DNA of 21,623 bases from a virus: the IMG/VR virus record IMGVR_UViG_3300037961_001332, positions 1,567-23,189 of that record. One strand, 5' to 3'. A program made the position numbers and the translations under genes. Shown here in pieces: positions 11,501 to 18,323 of the stretch. Every line of letters begins with the position of its first letter. Position 1 is the stretch's first letter. The notes under the pieces are model-generated. The model saw nothing but the letters and a program-made list of their open reading frames with translations. It searched no databases and was not told where the DNA came from.

Positions 11501-12872
11501 TTGTTAATTCATAAGGACCAGTTGACCCACCATTGTTTGGCATACCACCAGGCGCATCAGTTATAGTAGCTCTAACTAAAGCCTCTGCAGGATCAAGATC
11601 TTGTATGTCAACACCCATGTCATCAGTTAATACTACAATATCACCAACTCTAAAATCTACAGGAGCTGTTGTACTTACATTCATAGTGTGGCCAGACTCA
11701 AATACATCTCCGCTTGAATCTCTAAATTTTGTAGCTGCAGATAATATACTTGCAGTTGAGTTTGCATCGCCAAGACTACCGTCAGAATTTACAGGTATTC
11801 TGTCAATAACCTGGCTAGACATAGTTAGTTTTAATGGAAATTTAGGTGAAGGCTTTATAACTGTTATATCTCTTAATCTTGTAAACACAGGCTCATTATC
11901 TAACCTGTTCATTGCTAGTTCGTTTTCTAAAGATACTCTAGTGTGAAAGTTAGCGTTGTTACCAAAGAATATATTTTTACGTTGAGTATTGTTTGCCGCA
12001 GAATTGTTTTGAGCATCAAAAGCAACAGTGTTAGTCCAACCTTGAACTCTAAAGTTACCACCAGTACCTTGTATACTTCTTTTAATATTTATTTTTTTAG
12101 GCTCGTTATCACCATCACTAAAAAATAGTATATCATCAACGTGATCTATTGCTGTTATTTTTCTAAATGGACTAAACTCTAGAACTCTTGGTATTGTAAA
12201 CACCGCAGTGTCGCTACTTGTTGTTGTTAAGTTTTTAGATAATATTATATCAAAACCATTACTACCATCTCTAATAACATCTGTAACTTCAACATTGTCA
12301 TTTTCACTTACGTAATATGTGGCACTATTAGCAACTGTAGTTCCGTTTGGTGCTGTTATGTTACCACCACTACTGTTTGTAAAAGTACCAGTAACAAGCA
12401 TACCTTTTCTTATACCAGTATAGTTGTAAACGTCACCAGGACTTGTACCGGGTGCAACTCTTAATTTAGCGGTGTTATTAATAGTTTCGTTTGTTTGATC
12501 TTTTACTTTATATATATCAACAAAAACATATTTAACGTTTTGTGTGTTGGTGTTGTATTGTATTATATAATCTTTGTATATATCAGGTTGATGGCCAGCT
12601 AAATTTGGATGACCACCACCATAAACAAAGTAATATATCATATCGTCTTCAGGCACAGGATAAACGCCTACACACGTAGAGAAATCATCCAACACAACAT
12701 CAGCAGTTACTTCAGTATTACCTAATATAGTTTGAACTGATCCAACGTCAGATCCATCAGAACTTGCTATTTGTATGTTGTTGGCATCACGATATTGACC
12801 AGGCTCTAGGACTCTTTCGTCCATGTCCTTGTTCATTTTCGCTTGCCCAAAATTTCTTTTAATTTCAGCCAT
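5538..12872 (-). CDS. Giant tail protein, muzzle/stabilisation type (2444 aa) with long beta-rich C-terminal extension
   Basis: The N-terminus (residues 8-50) carries the signature GQAKMNKDMDERVLEPGQYR followed by DGSDVGSVQTILGN, which I recall from large tail nozzle proteins of crAss-like and marine podoviruses. A segment at about 230-265 (DHVDDILFFSDGDNEPKKIN) and another at about 1500-1585 (DALFNADGNANVTSSSNVLG, then GDYGISTNPESLA and VGMKDYF) look like blades of a propeller-like body that folds around the tail axis. A conserved-looking block at about 1720-1760 includes YNLTAKTGWYLENLTTDLQ and EKEGKWF. After about residue 1775 the style changes to Ser/Thr/Gly-rich beta sequence to the end, probably a series of Ig-like or adhesin-like domains. 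There is a GHTHTYH cluster at 1007-1013 and a Cys cluster at 1166-1178. It follows the 325-aa adaptor gene by 3 bases. The start ATG lies in an A-rich context without Shine-Dalgarno. Family membership is likely; receptor binding by the extension is inference. Confidence 0.8.
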   Translation of the reverse strand: MAEIKRNFGQAKMNKDMDERVLEPGQYRDANNIQIASSDGSDVGSVQTILGNTEVTADVVLDDFSTCVGVYPVPEDDMIYYFVYGGGHPNLAGHQPDIYKDYIIQYNTNTQNVKYVFVDIYKVKDQTNETINNTAKLRVAPGTSPGDVYNYTGIRKGMLVTGTFTNSSGGNITAPNGTTVANSATYYVSENDNVEVTDVIRDGSNGFDIILSKNLTTTSSDTAVFTIPRVLEFSPFRKITAIDHVDDILFFSDGDNEPKKINIKRSIQGTGGNFRVQGWTNTVAFDAQNNSAANNTQRKNIFFGNNANFHTRVSLENELAMNRLDNEPVFTRLRDITVIKPSPKFPLKLTMSSQVIDRIPVNSDGSLGDANSTASILSAATKFRDSSGDVFESGHTMNVSTTAPVDFRVGDIVVLTDDMGVDIQDLDPAEALVRATITDAPGGMPNNGGSTGPYELTINSVSDRVQAINTDFQIALEQEISLFKFKFPRFSYRYKYVDGEYSAFAPFTEVAFLPGNFDYVAKKGFNLGMVNQVKTIKLENYFHEFNLVPSEVVGIDLLYKEETSPVVYTVKSLTSDNKNPEWPDRTNIRNKGSYTITSEMIHAVVPSNQILRPYDNVPKSAKALAITGNRLVFGNYKQNYDLEGDINLRTQWRHEFGSNYKQPSADGLKSVKTLRTYQVGVVFSDDFGRETPVLVPKNTSGIFLDKKYSCHTNKLNVRLDYTGTKVSSWAKYLKYYIKETSNEYYNLAMDRWYDAEDGNVYLSFPSSERNKVDIDTYLILKKQHDSDTAVLESARYKILDISDDAPDYIKTKKITHGSVAFDNSTSVATGNAFHTTLTTQVNFIVANADWQSTFGEDFLADTWSRVGSGRGYVRLIGTSGSNIVTTDWVQVANIKRLGASGSNSNFAIRINNKFGDDANMDLFGAAVSYTLELREDSVTQRPEFDGRFFVKVFKDLLLEKAVMVDLDPTASLSLIKSFDIRLVVGVQNKNGSNFNGHPTSTSTSSAGHTHTYHNGNFTDFNQSFHNSFNAQNEGFGFCASRSRTEDWWVNFGNDKMYIAGFNFARAVYTSPGVPHHGDVNGVDTSHLGGFGLGKGCISHASSYSRLFFGMSARFSGLTSTQRDFYETMKKPGTIFKFRDDPTDTYYRVIKRGGYSNLAHYHDSAGCSICDEGEQNGACDGSLFNIMFERLDGNGPMDPSEFDILSLMKSNGTTSTPIDIFQQDYVSESGGSELSTDNPAIFETEPKEDVGLDLYYEATGYLPLDVNADTNELLIPIGSTLTNVRNASSVLHKAADGVTDVIYEVTAVNQDDNKDITNITVRNTIDGTMGLTDALNHNQVIGIQRFDGSTISLYVVKESGNYAASDTAIGVLTGNSPTDPQGSAVPWRAPHFNPMTLGWSNVFAFGNGIESDRIRDGFNLSQLSNGVKASTTPAVQYAEEHRSSGFIFSGIFNSTSGVNDLNQFIQAEPITKDLNPSYGSIQAMYARNTNTLAFCEDKVLSILTNKDALFNADGNANVTSSSNVLGAATPLQGDYGISTNPESLAITPDSVFFCDQMRSQVLKLQGNSISVISSVGMKDYFNDNLKNIDYAVGSYDSKKSEYNLTLVNNNGPFQLRPTTTTISWSDTVNGWTSFKDFAGLELGVSLNNEYYTFKEGSMWKHHTNSTVNNFYGTQNYSDITMIFNDMPSSVKSFNLVNYEGTQARISQFTTVTQDGVDYTDGEYYNLTAKTGWYLENLTTDLQDAENIEFKEKEGKWFANLKGVTSTEDNLDQKEFSVQGLGTASVSSSGSTGKLYEIRVRVSSTASDGTNWDSSGADTTDFRILDGPTILQTEGASTGTGSVYATITNQIINSSGATVYSGLNLDAADFSTPGGTYSTSGTGNATAYTYTNDGSWNADPEVSKVVFTNNGIAGDPGNTVNVQIHYSSFTMPSAHKNIFADVDYGGTTIITSGSRNRDVVFRVSYDDQPVSGESNPDNITITNTTITNITKTSDDGYAPLNKTDKHTGIVPEGQTTLVAKYNITADNDYYLEPISGSNDGINVRWNVLPSNAAYEPFYTFNVVNDFHTATGQTTRIKSCALEISYTPPVGIPGLDPDPSDMNAVLNDIRLTHNVKALPTVGNQVIQATRLNQVFPGGQQVIQVTSNSVGNFKLKLLKLNAGLTAATGSYDFANTAWNFSDATKELADAFVAADEVPGLPGLFTRTYSLQMSTTSDANAPGTYSVVLAAGSTGSNDLTIASTAPDAINEMNFTCLDFTGNTTFTPGTKTNLTASGSVTFNSERAMTAVGAGVGTKNFSFTYTKSSGTMTLDRQPNVRDVVGAETVVNLTSDQLGNVTTLPISDTEGIKVGMTVEGEGIAEGTTVTTVNENTSVVISTGTTAAIGVEINLTFKSDYIYEMTDAIATINGGATAVTVAGNIKINQYGKKGDSTTPDGNIILKPNFITIS

Positions 12873-12875
12873 GTG

Positions 12876-13853
12876 TTAGTGTTTAATCCATTTAGACTTA
12901 CCTCTTAATATTTGAGTAATCTCTTCAATTTTAATACTTGATAATCTTATTTTTGCTTTTCTAGTTTCTGCAAACTTTTCTTTTTTAAGCAATTGTAACA
13001 TATTATAATCTACATTTTTTCTACCTTGCATACAAGCATACAACACGTGTTTTATCATAGCTTCTTGTGCAAACTTATGTACGATAAAATCTTGTTCAAC
13101 ATTTGTTTCTGCTGACCAACTAACACCACCAGCATCAGCTGCTACACCACTTTGTAAATAAGCAACGCCATCACTTATGTATTTTAATGTTACAGTTTTA
13201 CCATTAATGTTACCGCTAAAATGTATTCTACCTCTTGAATAATCTATGTAAAAAGATCCATTAGCATTCATGTGTCTAGGCTCAGCGCCATATATTGCTC
13301 CACTCGAATCTTCTATATAATCAGTGTCATCATACTTAGTATCTAGTGTAGAAGAATTATCTGTACTACTAGCTTTGTAATCTGTCCAAGTGTTTGAATC
13401 ACTAGCAAGTGTAGCTTCGCCGTTACCGTCAAATTGTAAGTTGTAATCAGCATCTTGATTGTATGCTGTTGGATTACTAGTTACTATAGCTGGCATTAAA
13501 GTTCTTTCTATACCGTGATCATCTTTACAAGTTATTTTTACATAACCTACAAAATCATGTGGTAAAGCCATAATTAATGATGGTGGCACTTCTATTTCCA
13601 TAGATCTAGTAGATCTGAAAGTATCAAAGCTTAATTCTTGAGTTGCTCTATAAGCATGGTATCTAACATCAGACTTTCTAGTACCTTCTAACATTTTATC
13701 TGGACCACAGTAAGTAGCAATAATATCATTTATAACATCGTCAACTTTAGCAAACTGATAATTACCGTATTGTGAATCATCACCACTAAGCTGAGTACCG
13801 TCAGGACCTTGATAATATTGTTGATGTGTTAGTGTTATTAAGTTGTTTGGCAT
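12876..13853 (-). CDS. Head-tail connector (ring/adaptor) protein 2, P22 gp4-like fold suspected
   Basis: The 325-aa protein has an N-terminal helical block at about 35-80 (DDVINDIIATYCGPDKMLEG and YHAYRATQELSFDTFR), then a beta strand patch ending in PPSLIMALPHDFVGYVKIT. A beta-rich, Asp/Ser/Thr-rich insertion covers about 115-235, and a C-terminal helical part at about 255-325 (EQDFIVHKFAQEAMIKHVLY) ends with a basic tail (GKSKWIKH). A four-helix core broken by a beta insertion is the usual layout of podovirus adaptor or ring proteins that dock under the portal, such as P22 gp4 and the crAss-like ring proteins. Its place between the 273-aa ring candidate and the giant tail gene supports that role. 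The gaps are 6 bases upstream and 3 bases downstream, so translation is tightly linked. The exact orthology is uncertain. Confidence 0.65.
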   Translation of the reverse strand: MPNNLITLTHQQYYQGPDGTQLSGDDSQYGNYQFAKVDDVINDIIATYCGPDKMLEGTRKSDVRYHAYRATQELSFDTFRSTRSMEIEVPPSLIMALPHDFVGYVKITCKDDHGIERTLMPAIVTSNPTAYNQDADYNLQFDGNGEATLASDSNTWTDYKASSTDNSSTLDTKYDDTDYIEDSSGAIYGAEPRHMNANGSFYIDYSRGRIHFSGNINGKTVTLKYISDGVAYLQSGVAADAGGVSWSAETNVEQDFIVHKFAQEAMIKHVLYACMQGRKNVDYNMLQLLKKEKFAETRKAKIRLSSIKIEEITQILRGKSKWIKH

Positions 13854-13859
13854 TTTTTA

Positions 13860-14681
13860 TTATTTTGTTTGTCCGTCATTTTGAGCTTCTTCATTTGAAG
13901 CTATTTGTACTAATCCTGGTTTGTTTATTGTTATACCAGCTAGTTCTAATATCTTTATAACTAAGTTAGTTTCTTCTGATCTATGTAAATTAAAATCAAC
14001 TGATGTTGCAGCGTTATATAAAGCTTGCTCGTTTACTACAACATAACCCCAGTTTACTGCTCTAGGAACTTCAGCTACAACTTCAACTTTTAATTGACCA
14101 GCTGTTGTTATAGGTGTAGTTGAATCTTCTTTATACAAAGAAAAACTACCATCCGTATTTTCTGTGTAAAAAAAGTCAGCATCATCATTAGTGTGCCATT
14201 TACTAGCTGATTTAGCTGTAAAAAACTCTACTATTTTGTCTAAGTCATGCTGGTGTATACGTTCTATTGGAATTGACGATCCATCTGTACCAGAATAGTA
14301 CATTCGTCCTGTTCGATATATTGTAGATGATAAATCAGGTAATTTGTAACACTTGTTTGAAGCATCTACATCTAAAGCTACATCTGTACCTTTATATATA
14401 GATATTTTTTCTCTAAGTATATTAACAGTATCACCAAAGTCTGGCTCTAACGCATTGTTAGCTCCTGGTCCTTTGTTTGCTTCATCTCTTTTACTAAGGT
14501 TAGTCATTGCAGCTAAATCATAAAAGTATTGCTCAAATATATCTAGTTGAGCTTGATTTGCATGCAAGTTAAATTCTTGTGGCGTAATATAGCCTCTTTG
14601 TTCTTTGTTAGCCAGTGCTAAAACTCTTTGATATACTGTATCTATACTTATGGTCGTTTGACCAGCTACTATTATTGCCAT
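13860..14681 (-). CDS. Head-tail connector (ring) protein 1 candidate
   Basis: The 273-aa product starts with a helical region containing DTVYQRVLALANKEQRGYIT and PQEFNLHANQAQLDIFEQYF (residues about 14-54). From memory, this block is common in structural proteins of marine and crAss-like podoviruses. The middle (about 85-200) is beta-rich, with YKLPDLSSTIYRTGRMYYSG and a strand-turn-strand pattern around TENTDGSFSLYKED. The C-terminus returns to helices (EETNLVIKILELAGITINKP) and ends in a polar tail. Helix-beta-helix organisation and its position directly before the 325-aa adaptor suggest a ring protein that binds the portal. The start follows a spacer that contains a stable hairpin, so translation is probably not coupled to the gene before. 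A head-completion protein remains possible. Confidence 0.6.
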   Translation of the reverse strand: MAIIVAGQTTISIDTVYQRVLALANKEQRGYITPQEFNLHANQAQLDIFEQYFYDLAAMTNLSKRDEANKGPGANNALEPDFGDTVNILREKISIYKGTDVALDVDASNKCYKLPDLSSTIYRTGRMYYSGTDGSSIPIERIHQHDLDKIVEFFTAKSASKWHTNDDADFFYTENTDGSFSLYKEDSTTPITTAGQLKVEVVAEVPRAVNWGYVVVNEQALYNAATSVDFNLHRSEETNLVIKILELAGITINKPGLVQIASNEEAQNDGQTK

Positions 14682-14704
14682 ATATTGTTTTTTATTAAAG
14701 TATT

Positions 14705-14728
14705 GTAACCACCCCGAAGGGTGATTAC
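14705..14728 (-). terminator. Stable cUUCGg hairpin between the 275-aa and 273-aa genes
   Basis: On the transcribed (minus) strand the arms GTAATCACCC and GGGTGGTTAC pair over ten bases, with a single U-G wobble, around a TTCG loop closed by C-G, the exceptionally stable cUUCGg tetraloop. The DNA after it (AATACTTTAATAAA) is only weakly T-rich, so it may terminate poorly. It may act instead as an RNA stability or processing element, as intercistronic cUUCGg hairpins are known to do in T4. It lies 12 bases after the stop of the 275-aa gene. Confidence 0.7.
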
Positions 14729-14739
14729 ATACTATTTGT

Positions 14740-15567
14740 TTATCTTAATTGTTTTTCAACAGATTTTAAAACTTCCATACCTTCATCAGTTTTAAACCAC
14801 GCGGCTAAAGCTGAATAAGGATGTTCTTCAAACGGAACGTTTAGTAGTTTTCTACCAGTTGATCCCCAGGTAAATGTTCTTTGATCACCTGAAAGTTGTA
14901 TAATGTGTTGCTCACAAGCTTTTATACCTAAATTTCTAAGATGTATATTTTCATCACTCATTAAATTTAAGAACAGCTTTGGATTATTCTTAGCAAACAC
15001 AAGAACATCTCGTTTAAGTTCCTTAGAAGTCATCTCTGTAACTCTAGAGCCAATCTCTGTACGCATAATAGCTTCTACCATGTCAATATCCATTTCTCTA
15101 GCAGCTATCATCGCGTCAAGCTCTATATTTATGTTAGTTAATTCAGAAGCGGCTTGAGCTTTTGGTTGTAACTCAACATAAAGTTTGTCTTTTGAAGGGT
15201 GATATAGTGAAAGCATTTTCTGCATAATAACTTGTTCTTTTGGAACAGAAATATAACCGTTTCTAAAAACAATTCTAGCAGGTCTAACATCACCTTTAAA
15301 TTCATCAACAAAGACTGTGTTTTGGTTTCTAGTTAGCTGTATTTCTCTTTCATAACCTTTTTCTTCATCAAAGTAATACATACCTCTAGCTCTTATAGAA
15401 TAAGACAATGGTCTTTTACCATTTTTTAAAACATAAGTTCTTTGTTTTATTTCCCAACCATCAATTTCTTGTACTGATGGCTCAACTCTTGTTGGTTTTT
15501 TTGTTTCAACAACTGGTGTCTCAACAACAGGTACCTCTACCTCTTCTATTTTTTCTTCTTTTTTCAT
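14740..15567 (-). CDS. Uncharacterised virion-module protein (275 aa)
   Basis: Residues 1-30 are charged and then Val/Pro/Thr-rich (VEVPVVETPVVETKKPTRVE), probably a flexible linker. Residues about 35-95 form a basic, aromatic-rich beta region (YSIRARGMYYFDEEKGYERE). Residues about 100-130 contain the pattern FRNGYISVPKEQVIMQKMLS followed by YHPSKDK, which I recall from small structural proteins in T4-like and marine phages. The C-terminal half is mostly helical (SKELKRDVLVFAKNNPKLFL; LRNLGIKACEQHIIQLS). It sits just after the capsid gene and before the connector genes and is flanked on both sides by cUUCGg hairpins, so its transcript level may be set apart from its neighbours. A capsid-auxiliary or head-completion role is possible, but I cannot name the function. 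Confidence 0.55.
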   Translation of the reverse strand: MKKEEKIEEVEVPVVETPVVETKKPTRVEPSVQEIDGWEIKQRTYVLKNGKRPLSYSIRARGMYYFDEEKGYEREIQLTRNQNTVFVDEFKGDVRPARIVFRNGYISVPKEQVIMQKMLSLYHPSKDKLYVELQPKAQAASELTNINIELDAMIAAREMDIDMVEAIMRTEIGSRVTEMTSKELKRDVLVFAKNNPKLFLNLMSDENIHLRNLGIKACEQHIIQLSGDQRTFTWGSTGRKLLNVPFEEHPYSALAAWFKTDEGMEVLKSVEKQLR

Positions 15568-15596
15568 GATATAATATAATATAAGTTAATAAAATA

Positions 15597-15624
15597 AAGG
15601 GTCGAGGCCGAAGCCTCGATCCTT
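15597..15624 (-). terminator. cUUCGg hairpin with T-rich tail after the capsid gene
   Basis: On the minus strand the arms AAGG-A-TCGAGGC and GCCTCGA-C-CCTT pair over eleven bases with one internal A-C mismatch, around a TTCG loop closed by C-G. The tail TTTATTTTATT follows at once. It begins 14 bases after the TAG stop of the major capsid gene, the classic place for an intrinsic terminator or 3'-end stabiliser of a highly expressed capsid message. The remainder of the 71-base spacer (15568-15596) is pure A/T-rich DNA with no clear promoter. Confidence 0.8.
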
Positions 15625-15638
15625 ATAAATAATCTAGT

Positions 15639-17117
15639 CTAGCTAGTTCCTTTTAATAATACAAAGTTATTTGCACCTTGTACTACTAAACATCTTTCAG
15701 ATAAGAAATGCATTTCCATCGCATCTAAATCAGAAGTAGTAGCACCAACCGAACCAGTAGTCCAAGTTTTGTACTTTCTGCTTTCTAAGTTAGAAGCTCT
15801 AAAACGTACATGTAAGAAAGGTCTCTTTAAGTTCTTACCTAATGATTGGTCATAAACTGAAGATACACCTGCAGGTATCATAACACCATGTATTGCGTTA
15901 GCAACATCTTTAGAGTTAATCAAACCTCTAGTTGCAGCATCGTTTAGGTATTTAAAGTCAGACTTATAGAAGTCGTAAGATCCTCTTCTAAATCCTGAGA
16001 AACCTAAGTTTAATGCCATGTCTTCAGAGTTGTTAAATACTCCAAAAGAAGTACCATTAGTACCGTAAGAATTTTGAGCAGCTAACATATCGTCGATTTG
16101 TAAAGCAGCACCTCTATCTACGAAAAGCATGTTTTCTTCAATAGCACCGTTTTTATCAAGCTCAGCGATTATAGCGTCAAATTCAGTTAATGCATCAGCA
16201 GCAGTACCAGATCCATCGAAGAAGTTAGTTATGTTACCTCTATCTTCTAGAGCTTCCCATAAACCTTCAGTTCCACCGATAGCACCTGTTGCACCAGTTA
16301 CAGTAGAGTCAGCCATGTTTGCACCAGCAGATACTGATTCACACATTGCCATTTCTAAGTAATCAGAGAATCTAGCTTTAGTGTCACCAGAAGCTTTTAA
16401 GTACCATAGGTAACCTGATTGACCTTCTTCACCAGAAATTTCAACCCAACCGATAGCAGATGCATCAGATCCTGATACTTCATACTTGTCTTTTAATATG
16501 ATTGGCTTGTTTTTTCTTGATAAATGCTCTGGCTTGTTAGCACCAGCTCTACCTATAGATCCTTTAACATACTCAGATCCATAAACTAGTACAACTAATC
16601 CTGAAGCATCAAGATCAGCTAAACCATTTGCGTTACCATCGTATCTTTCACAGTCTACAGTTGCAGTACCTGAAGTTGCTACAGTTTGTACATAAGCTTG
16701 TACAGTTTTGTTAGCATCAGATACTAATACCATATCACCTGGTCTAATACCATGATCAAGACCACCGTTACCGATAGAATTACCATCAACATCAGTTGCG
16801 TTTGTCATAGTTAATCTTAGTTCACCAGATACGTTTGATCCAGCTACAGCTTTGTAAGATAAATGTAATCTACCTTGCTCTGACCAAATAACTTGATCAG
16901 CTGCCATAGCTTCTTCTGCACCAACTTGAGATAAGAAACCTGAGATAGTTCTGTTACCGAATACTTCAGCTTCCTTTTCCATTAAGTCTGGCAGGTATTG
17001 TTGCGCCCAGTTTGCACTGTTCGACCCAGCGTTTGCGAAATCAATGTACGCAGTAGCTAGGGTTTGTTTACTTGGGGCTGGAGTTAATTTACCAGCCGCT
17101 ACACCTGTTACAGCCAT
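15639..17117 (-). CDS. Major capsid protein (HK97-like fold expected)
   Basis: The 492-aa protein forms the icosahedral shell. Residues about 38-90 include AQQYLPDLMEKEAEVFGNRT and DQVIWSEQGRLHLSYKA, a block I recall from capsid proteins of crAss-like and related podoviruses, and the length matches that group. The middle is beta-rich with Gly/Ala/Ser turns (about 90-210). The C-terminal part includes DFYKSDFKYLNDAATRGLIN and ends in a beta strand with ERCLVVQGANNFVLLKG. Codons look tuned for high expression: the first hundred residues use TTC, TAC and AAC heavily, unlike the T-ending codons of the neighbours. It is the only gene here that ends in TAG; all other visible stops are TAA. It lies 25 bases after the scaffold-like gene, and a strong hairpin follows it. 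The fold is expected from the family, not shown directly. Confidence 0.85.
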   Translation of the reverse strand: MAVTGVAAGKLTPAPSKQTLATAYIDFANAGSNSANWAQQYLPDLMEKEAEVFGNRTISGFLSQVGAEEAMAADQVIWSEQGRLHLSYKAVAGSNVSGELRLTMTNATDVDGNSIGNGGLDHGIRPGDMVLVSDANKTVQAYVQTVATSGTATVDCERYDGNANGLADLDASGLVVLVYGSEYVKGSIGRAGANKPEHLSRKNKPIILKDKYEVSGSDASAIGWVEISGEEGQSGYLWYLKASGDTKARFSDYLEMAMCESVSAGANMADSTVTGATGAIGGTEGLWEALEDRGNITNFFDGSGTAADALTEFDAIIAELDKNGAIEENMLFVDRGAALQIDDMLAAQNSYGTNGTSFGVFNNSEDMALNLGFSGFRRGSYDFYKSDFKYLNDAATRGLINSKDVANAIHGVMIPAGVSSVYDQSLGKNLKRPFLHVRFRASNLESRKYKTWTTGSVGATTSDLDAMEMHFLSERCLVVQGANNFVLLKGTS

Positions 17118-17142
17118 TTTAATAAATGTTTTTAATTAATAT

Positions 17143-18303
17143 TTAGTTTCGTTTTTTAATACGTAGCTTCATATCATTTGAATCTTCGCCTAAAACTCTA
17201 AACTTAATACCGCCCTCACCTTCATAAACTTTATGAGACTGTCTAGACGTATCTATATTTTTTGTTTCAGAAACCGTTTGCTTTATAGCATCCGATTTGC
17301 CTTGTTCATAAAAATGTTTAGCTATCGCGTCAGGATTCATTGCAGTGAATAAACCTTTATGATAACCCGCAGCATCTTCCATAATTGATTTATCGTTTAG
17401 AAACTTTCCAACGAAGTTATTTATATCAGTTTGCGTGTTTTTAGTTTTTTCAACATCTTGAATATTGTAAGTAATAGTTTTGTCACCAACATTAAACTCA
17501 AAACCTTTAAATTCATTATTGAATACTTGGTTTGTTTTGTTTAAGAAAGCTTCTTGCTGTTGCTTTACAACTTTCAAGCTCTGCTCTTCTTCCTGTGAAT
17601 AATTATTATAAAACTCAATAGCTTGTTGTTGCTCACTCGTAAGCTTTGAACCAGCTTTGATGTCTTCATAATATTTAGACTTTTGCCCGTCTAAGTAGGC
17701 TCTAGCCTCCGCAACTTGCTCTTTTAAGGCCAATTTTTTTCTTCTTATTTCTTTTTCATCAGCTTCGTCTTCATCGTATGAAAACTTATCTTCTAATAAA
17801 AAATTAATTTCTTCATTATCTAGATGTGGTTTTGTTAATTTGTAGTAATCATTTAAAACCTCTGAGTCATCTAAATCTTTTATATCTGTATTTAGTCTAA
17901 CGTAATCAGCTAAATCACCACCTGTTTCTTCCATAAAGTTCATCAACTTTTGGATATTCTCAGGCATTTCTACTATCTGTTCTTCTTCAACATTTTCAGT
18001 AGTTGCTGATTCTTCATTTTGAACGGTTTGTTCTTCTTCTCTGGCAAGTTCTTCATTTGTTGTTTCGACGTTTTCTTGCTGAACTCCTTCGCTAGCTTCG
18101 GATTCGTCGCGTACAGGAACTTCCTCTGTTTGTGGCTCTGAAACGGCATCTTGTTCTTTGTTTAATTCGTTAAACTTGTTTAAATCTACTTTTATATCAC
18201 CATCTTCGTTAAAAGACACGTGTGATTCTTCTTGTTTTTGTTCAGTGGTTTCCTCCACAGGTTGTTGTGTAGTTTCTTCAACTACTTCATTGTTTTCTTC
18301 CAT
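17143..18303 (-). CDS. Putative capsid scaffolding protein
   Basis: The 386-aa protein is very acidic. Residues 1-125 are low-complexity Glu/Gln/Val/Thr sequence with few structured elements. Residues about 130-290 are helical (EIRRKKLALKEQVAEARAYL; EEEQSLKVVKQQQEAFLNKT). The C-terminal part (about 315-386) contains AIAKHFYEQGKSDAIKQTVS, then a Gly-rich turn, and ends in a basic tail, DMKLRIKKRN. Acidic helical body plus short basic C-terminus, placed directly before the major capsid gene, is the usual layout of a scaffold that binds capsid subunits through its C-terminus. No serine-protease motif is visible, so I do not call it a prohead protease. It sits 20 bases after the portal gene and 25 bases before the capsid gene. 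Confidence 0.7.
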   Translation of the reverse strand: MEENNEVVEETTQQPVEETTEQKQEESHVSFNEDGDIKVDLNKFNELNKEQDAVSEPQTEEVPVRDESEASEGVQQENVETTNEELAREEEQTVQNEESATTENVEEEQIVEMPENIQKLMNFMEETGGDLADYVRLNTDIKDLDDSEVLNDYYKLTKPHLDNEEINFLLEDKFSYDEDEADEKEIRRKKLALKEQVAEARAYLDGQKSKYYEDIKAGSKLTSEQQQAIEFYNNYSQEEEQSLKVVKQQQEAFLNKTNQVFNNEFKGFEFNVGDKTITYNIQDVEKTKNTQTDINNFVGKFLNDKSIMEDAAGYHKGLFTAMNPDAIAKHFYEQGKSDAIKQTVSETKNIDTSRQSHKVYEGEGGIKFRVLGEDSNDMKLRIKKRN

Positions 18304-18323
18304 GATAAAATAATATTAAATAA

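Noticed and set aside
11533-12128. Two consecutive plus-strand frames inside the giant tail gene
   Set aside because: The minus-strand frame shows conserved-looking tail motifs here, and the plus-strand peptides have no recognisable domain or start context.
15568-15596. A/T-rich repeat-like stretch before the 275-aa gene as a promoter
   Set aside because: I see no Bacteroidota -7 (TAnnTTTG) or -33 (TTTG) pattern and no sigma-70 pair at proper spacing; A/T richness alone is not evidence.
18095-18105. CTTCGG-like sequence as a further tetraloop hairpin
   Set aside because: It lies inside the scaffold-like coding frame and I found no complementary flanking arms.
17930-18300. Glu/Gln/Val-rich sequence as a tandem repeat array
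   Set aside because: It is low-complexity acidic coding sequence without a constant repeat unit.
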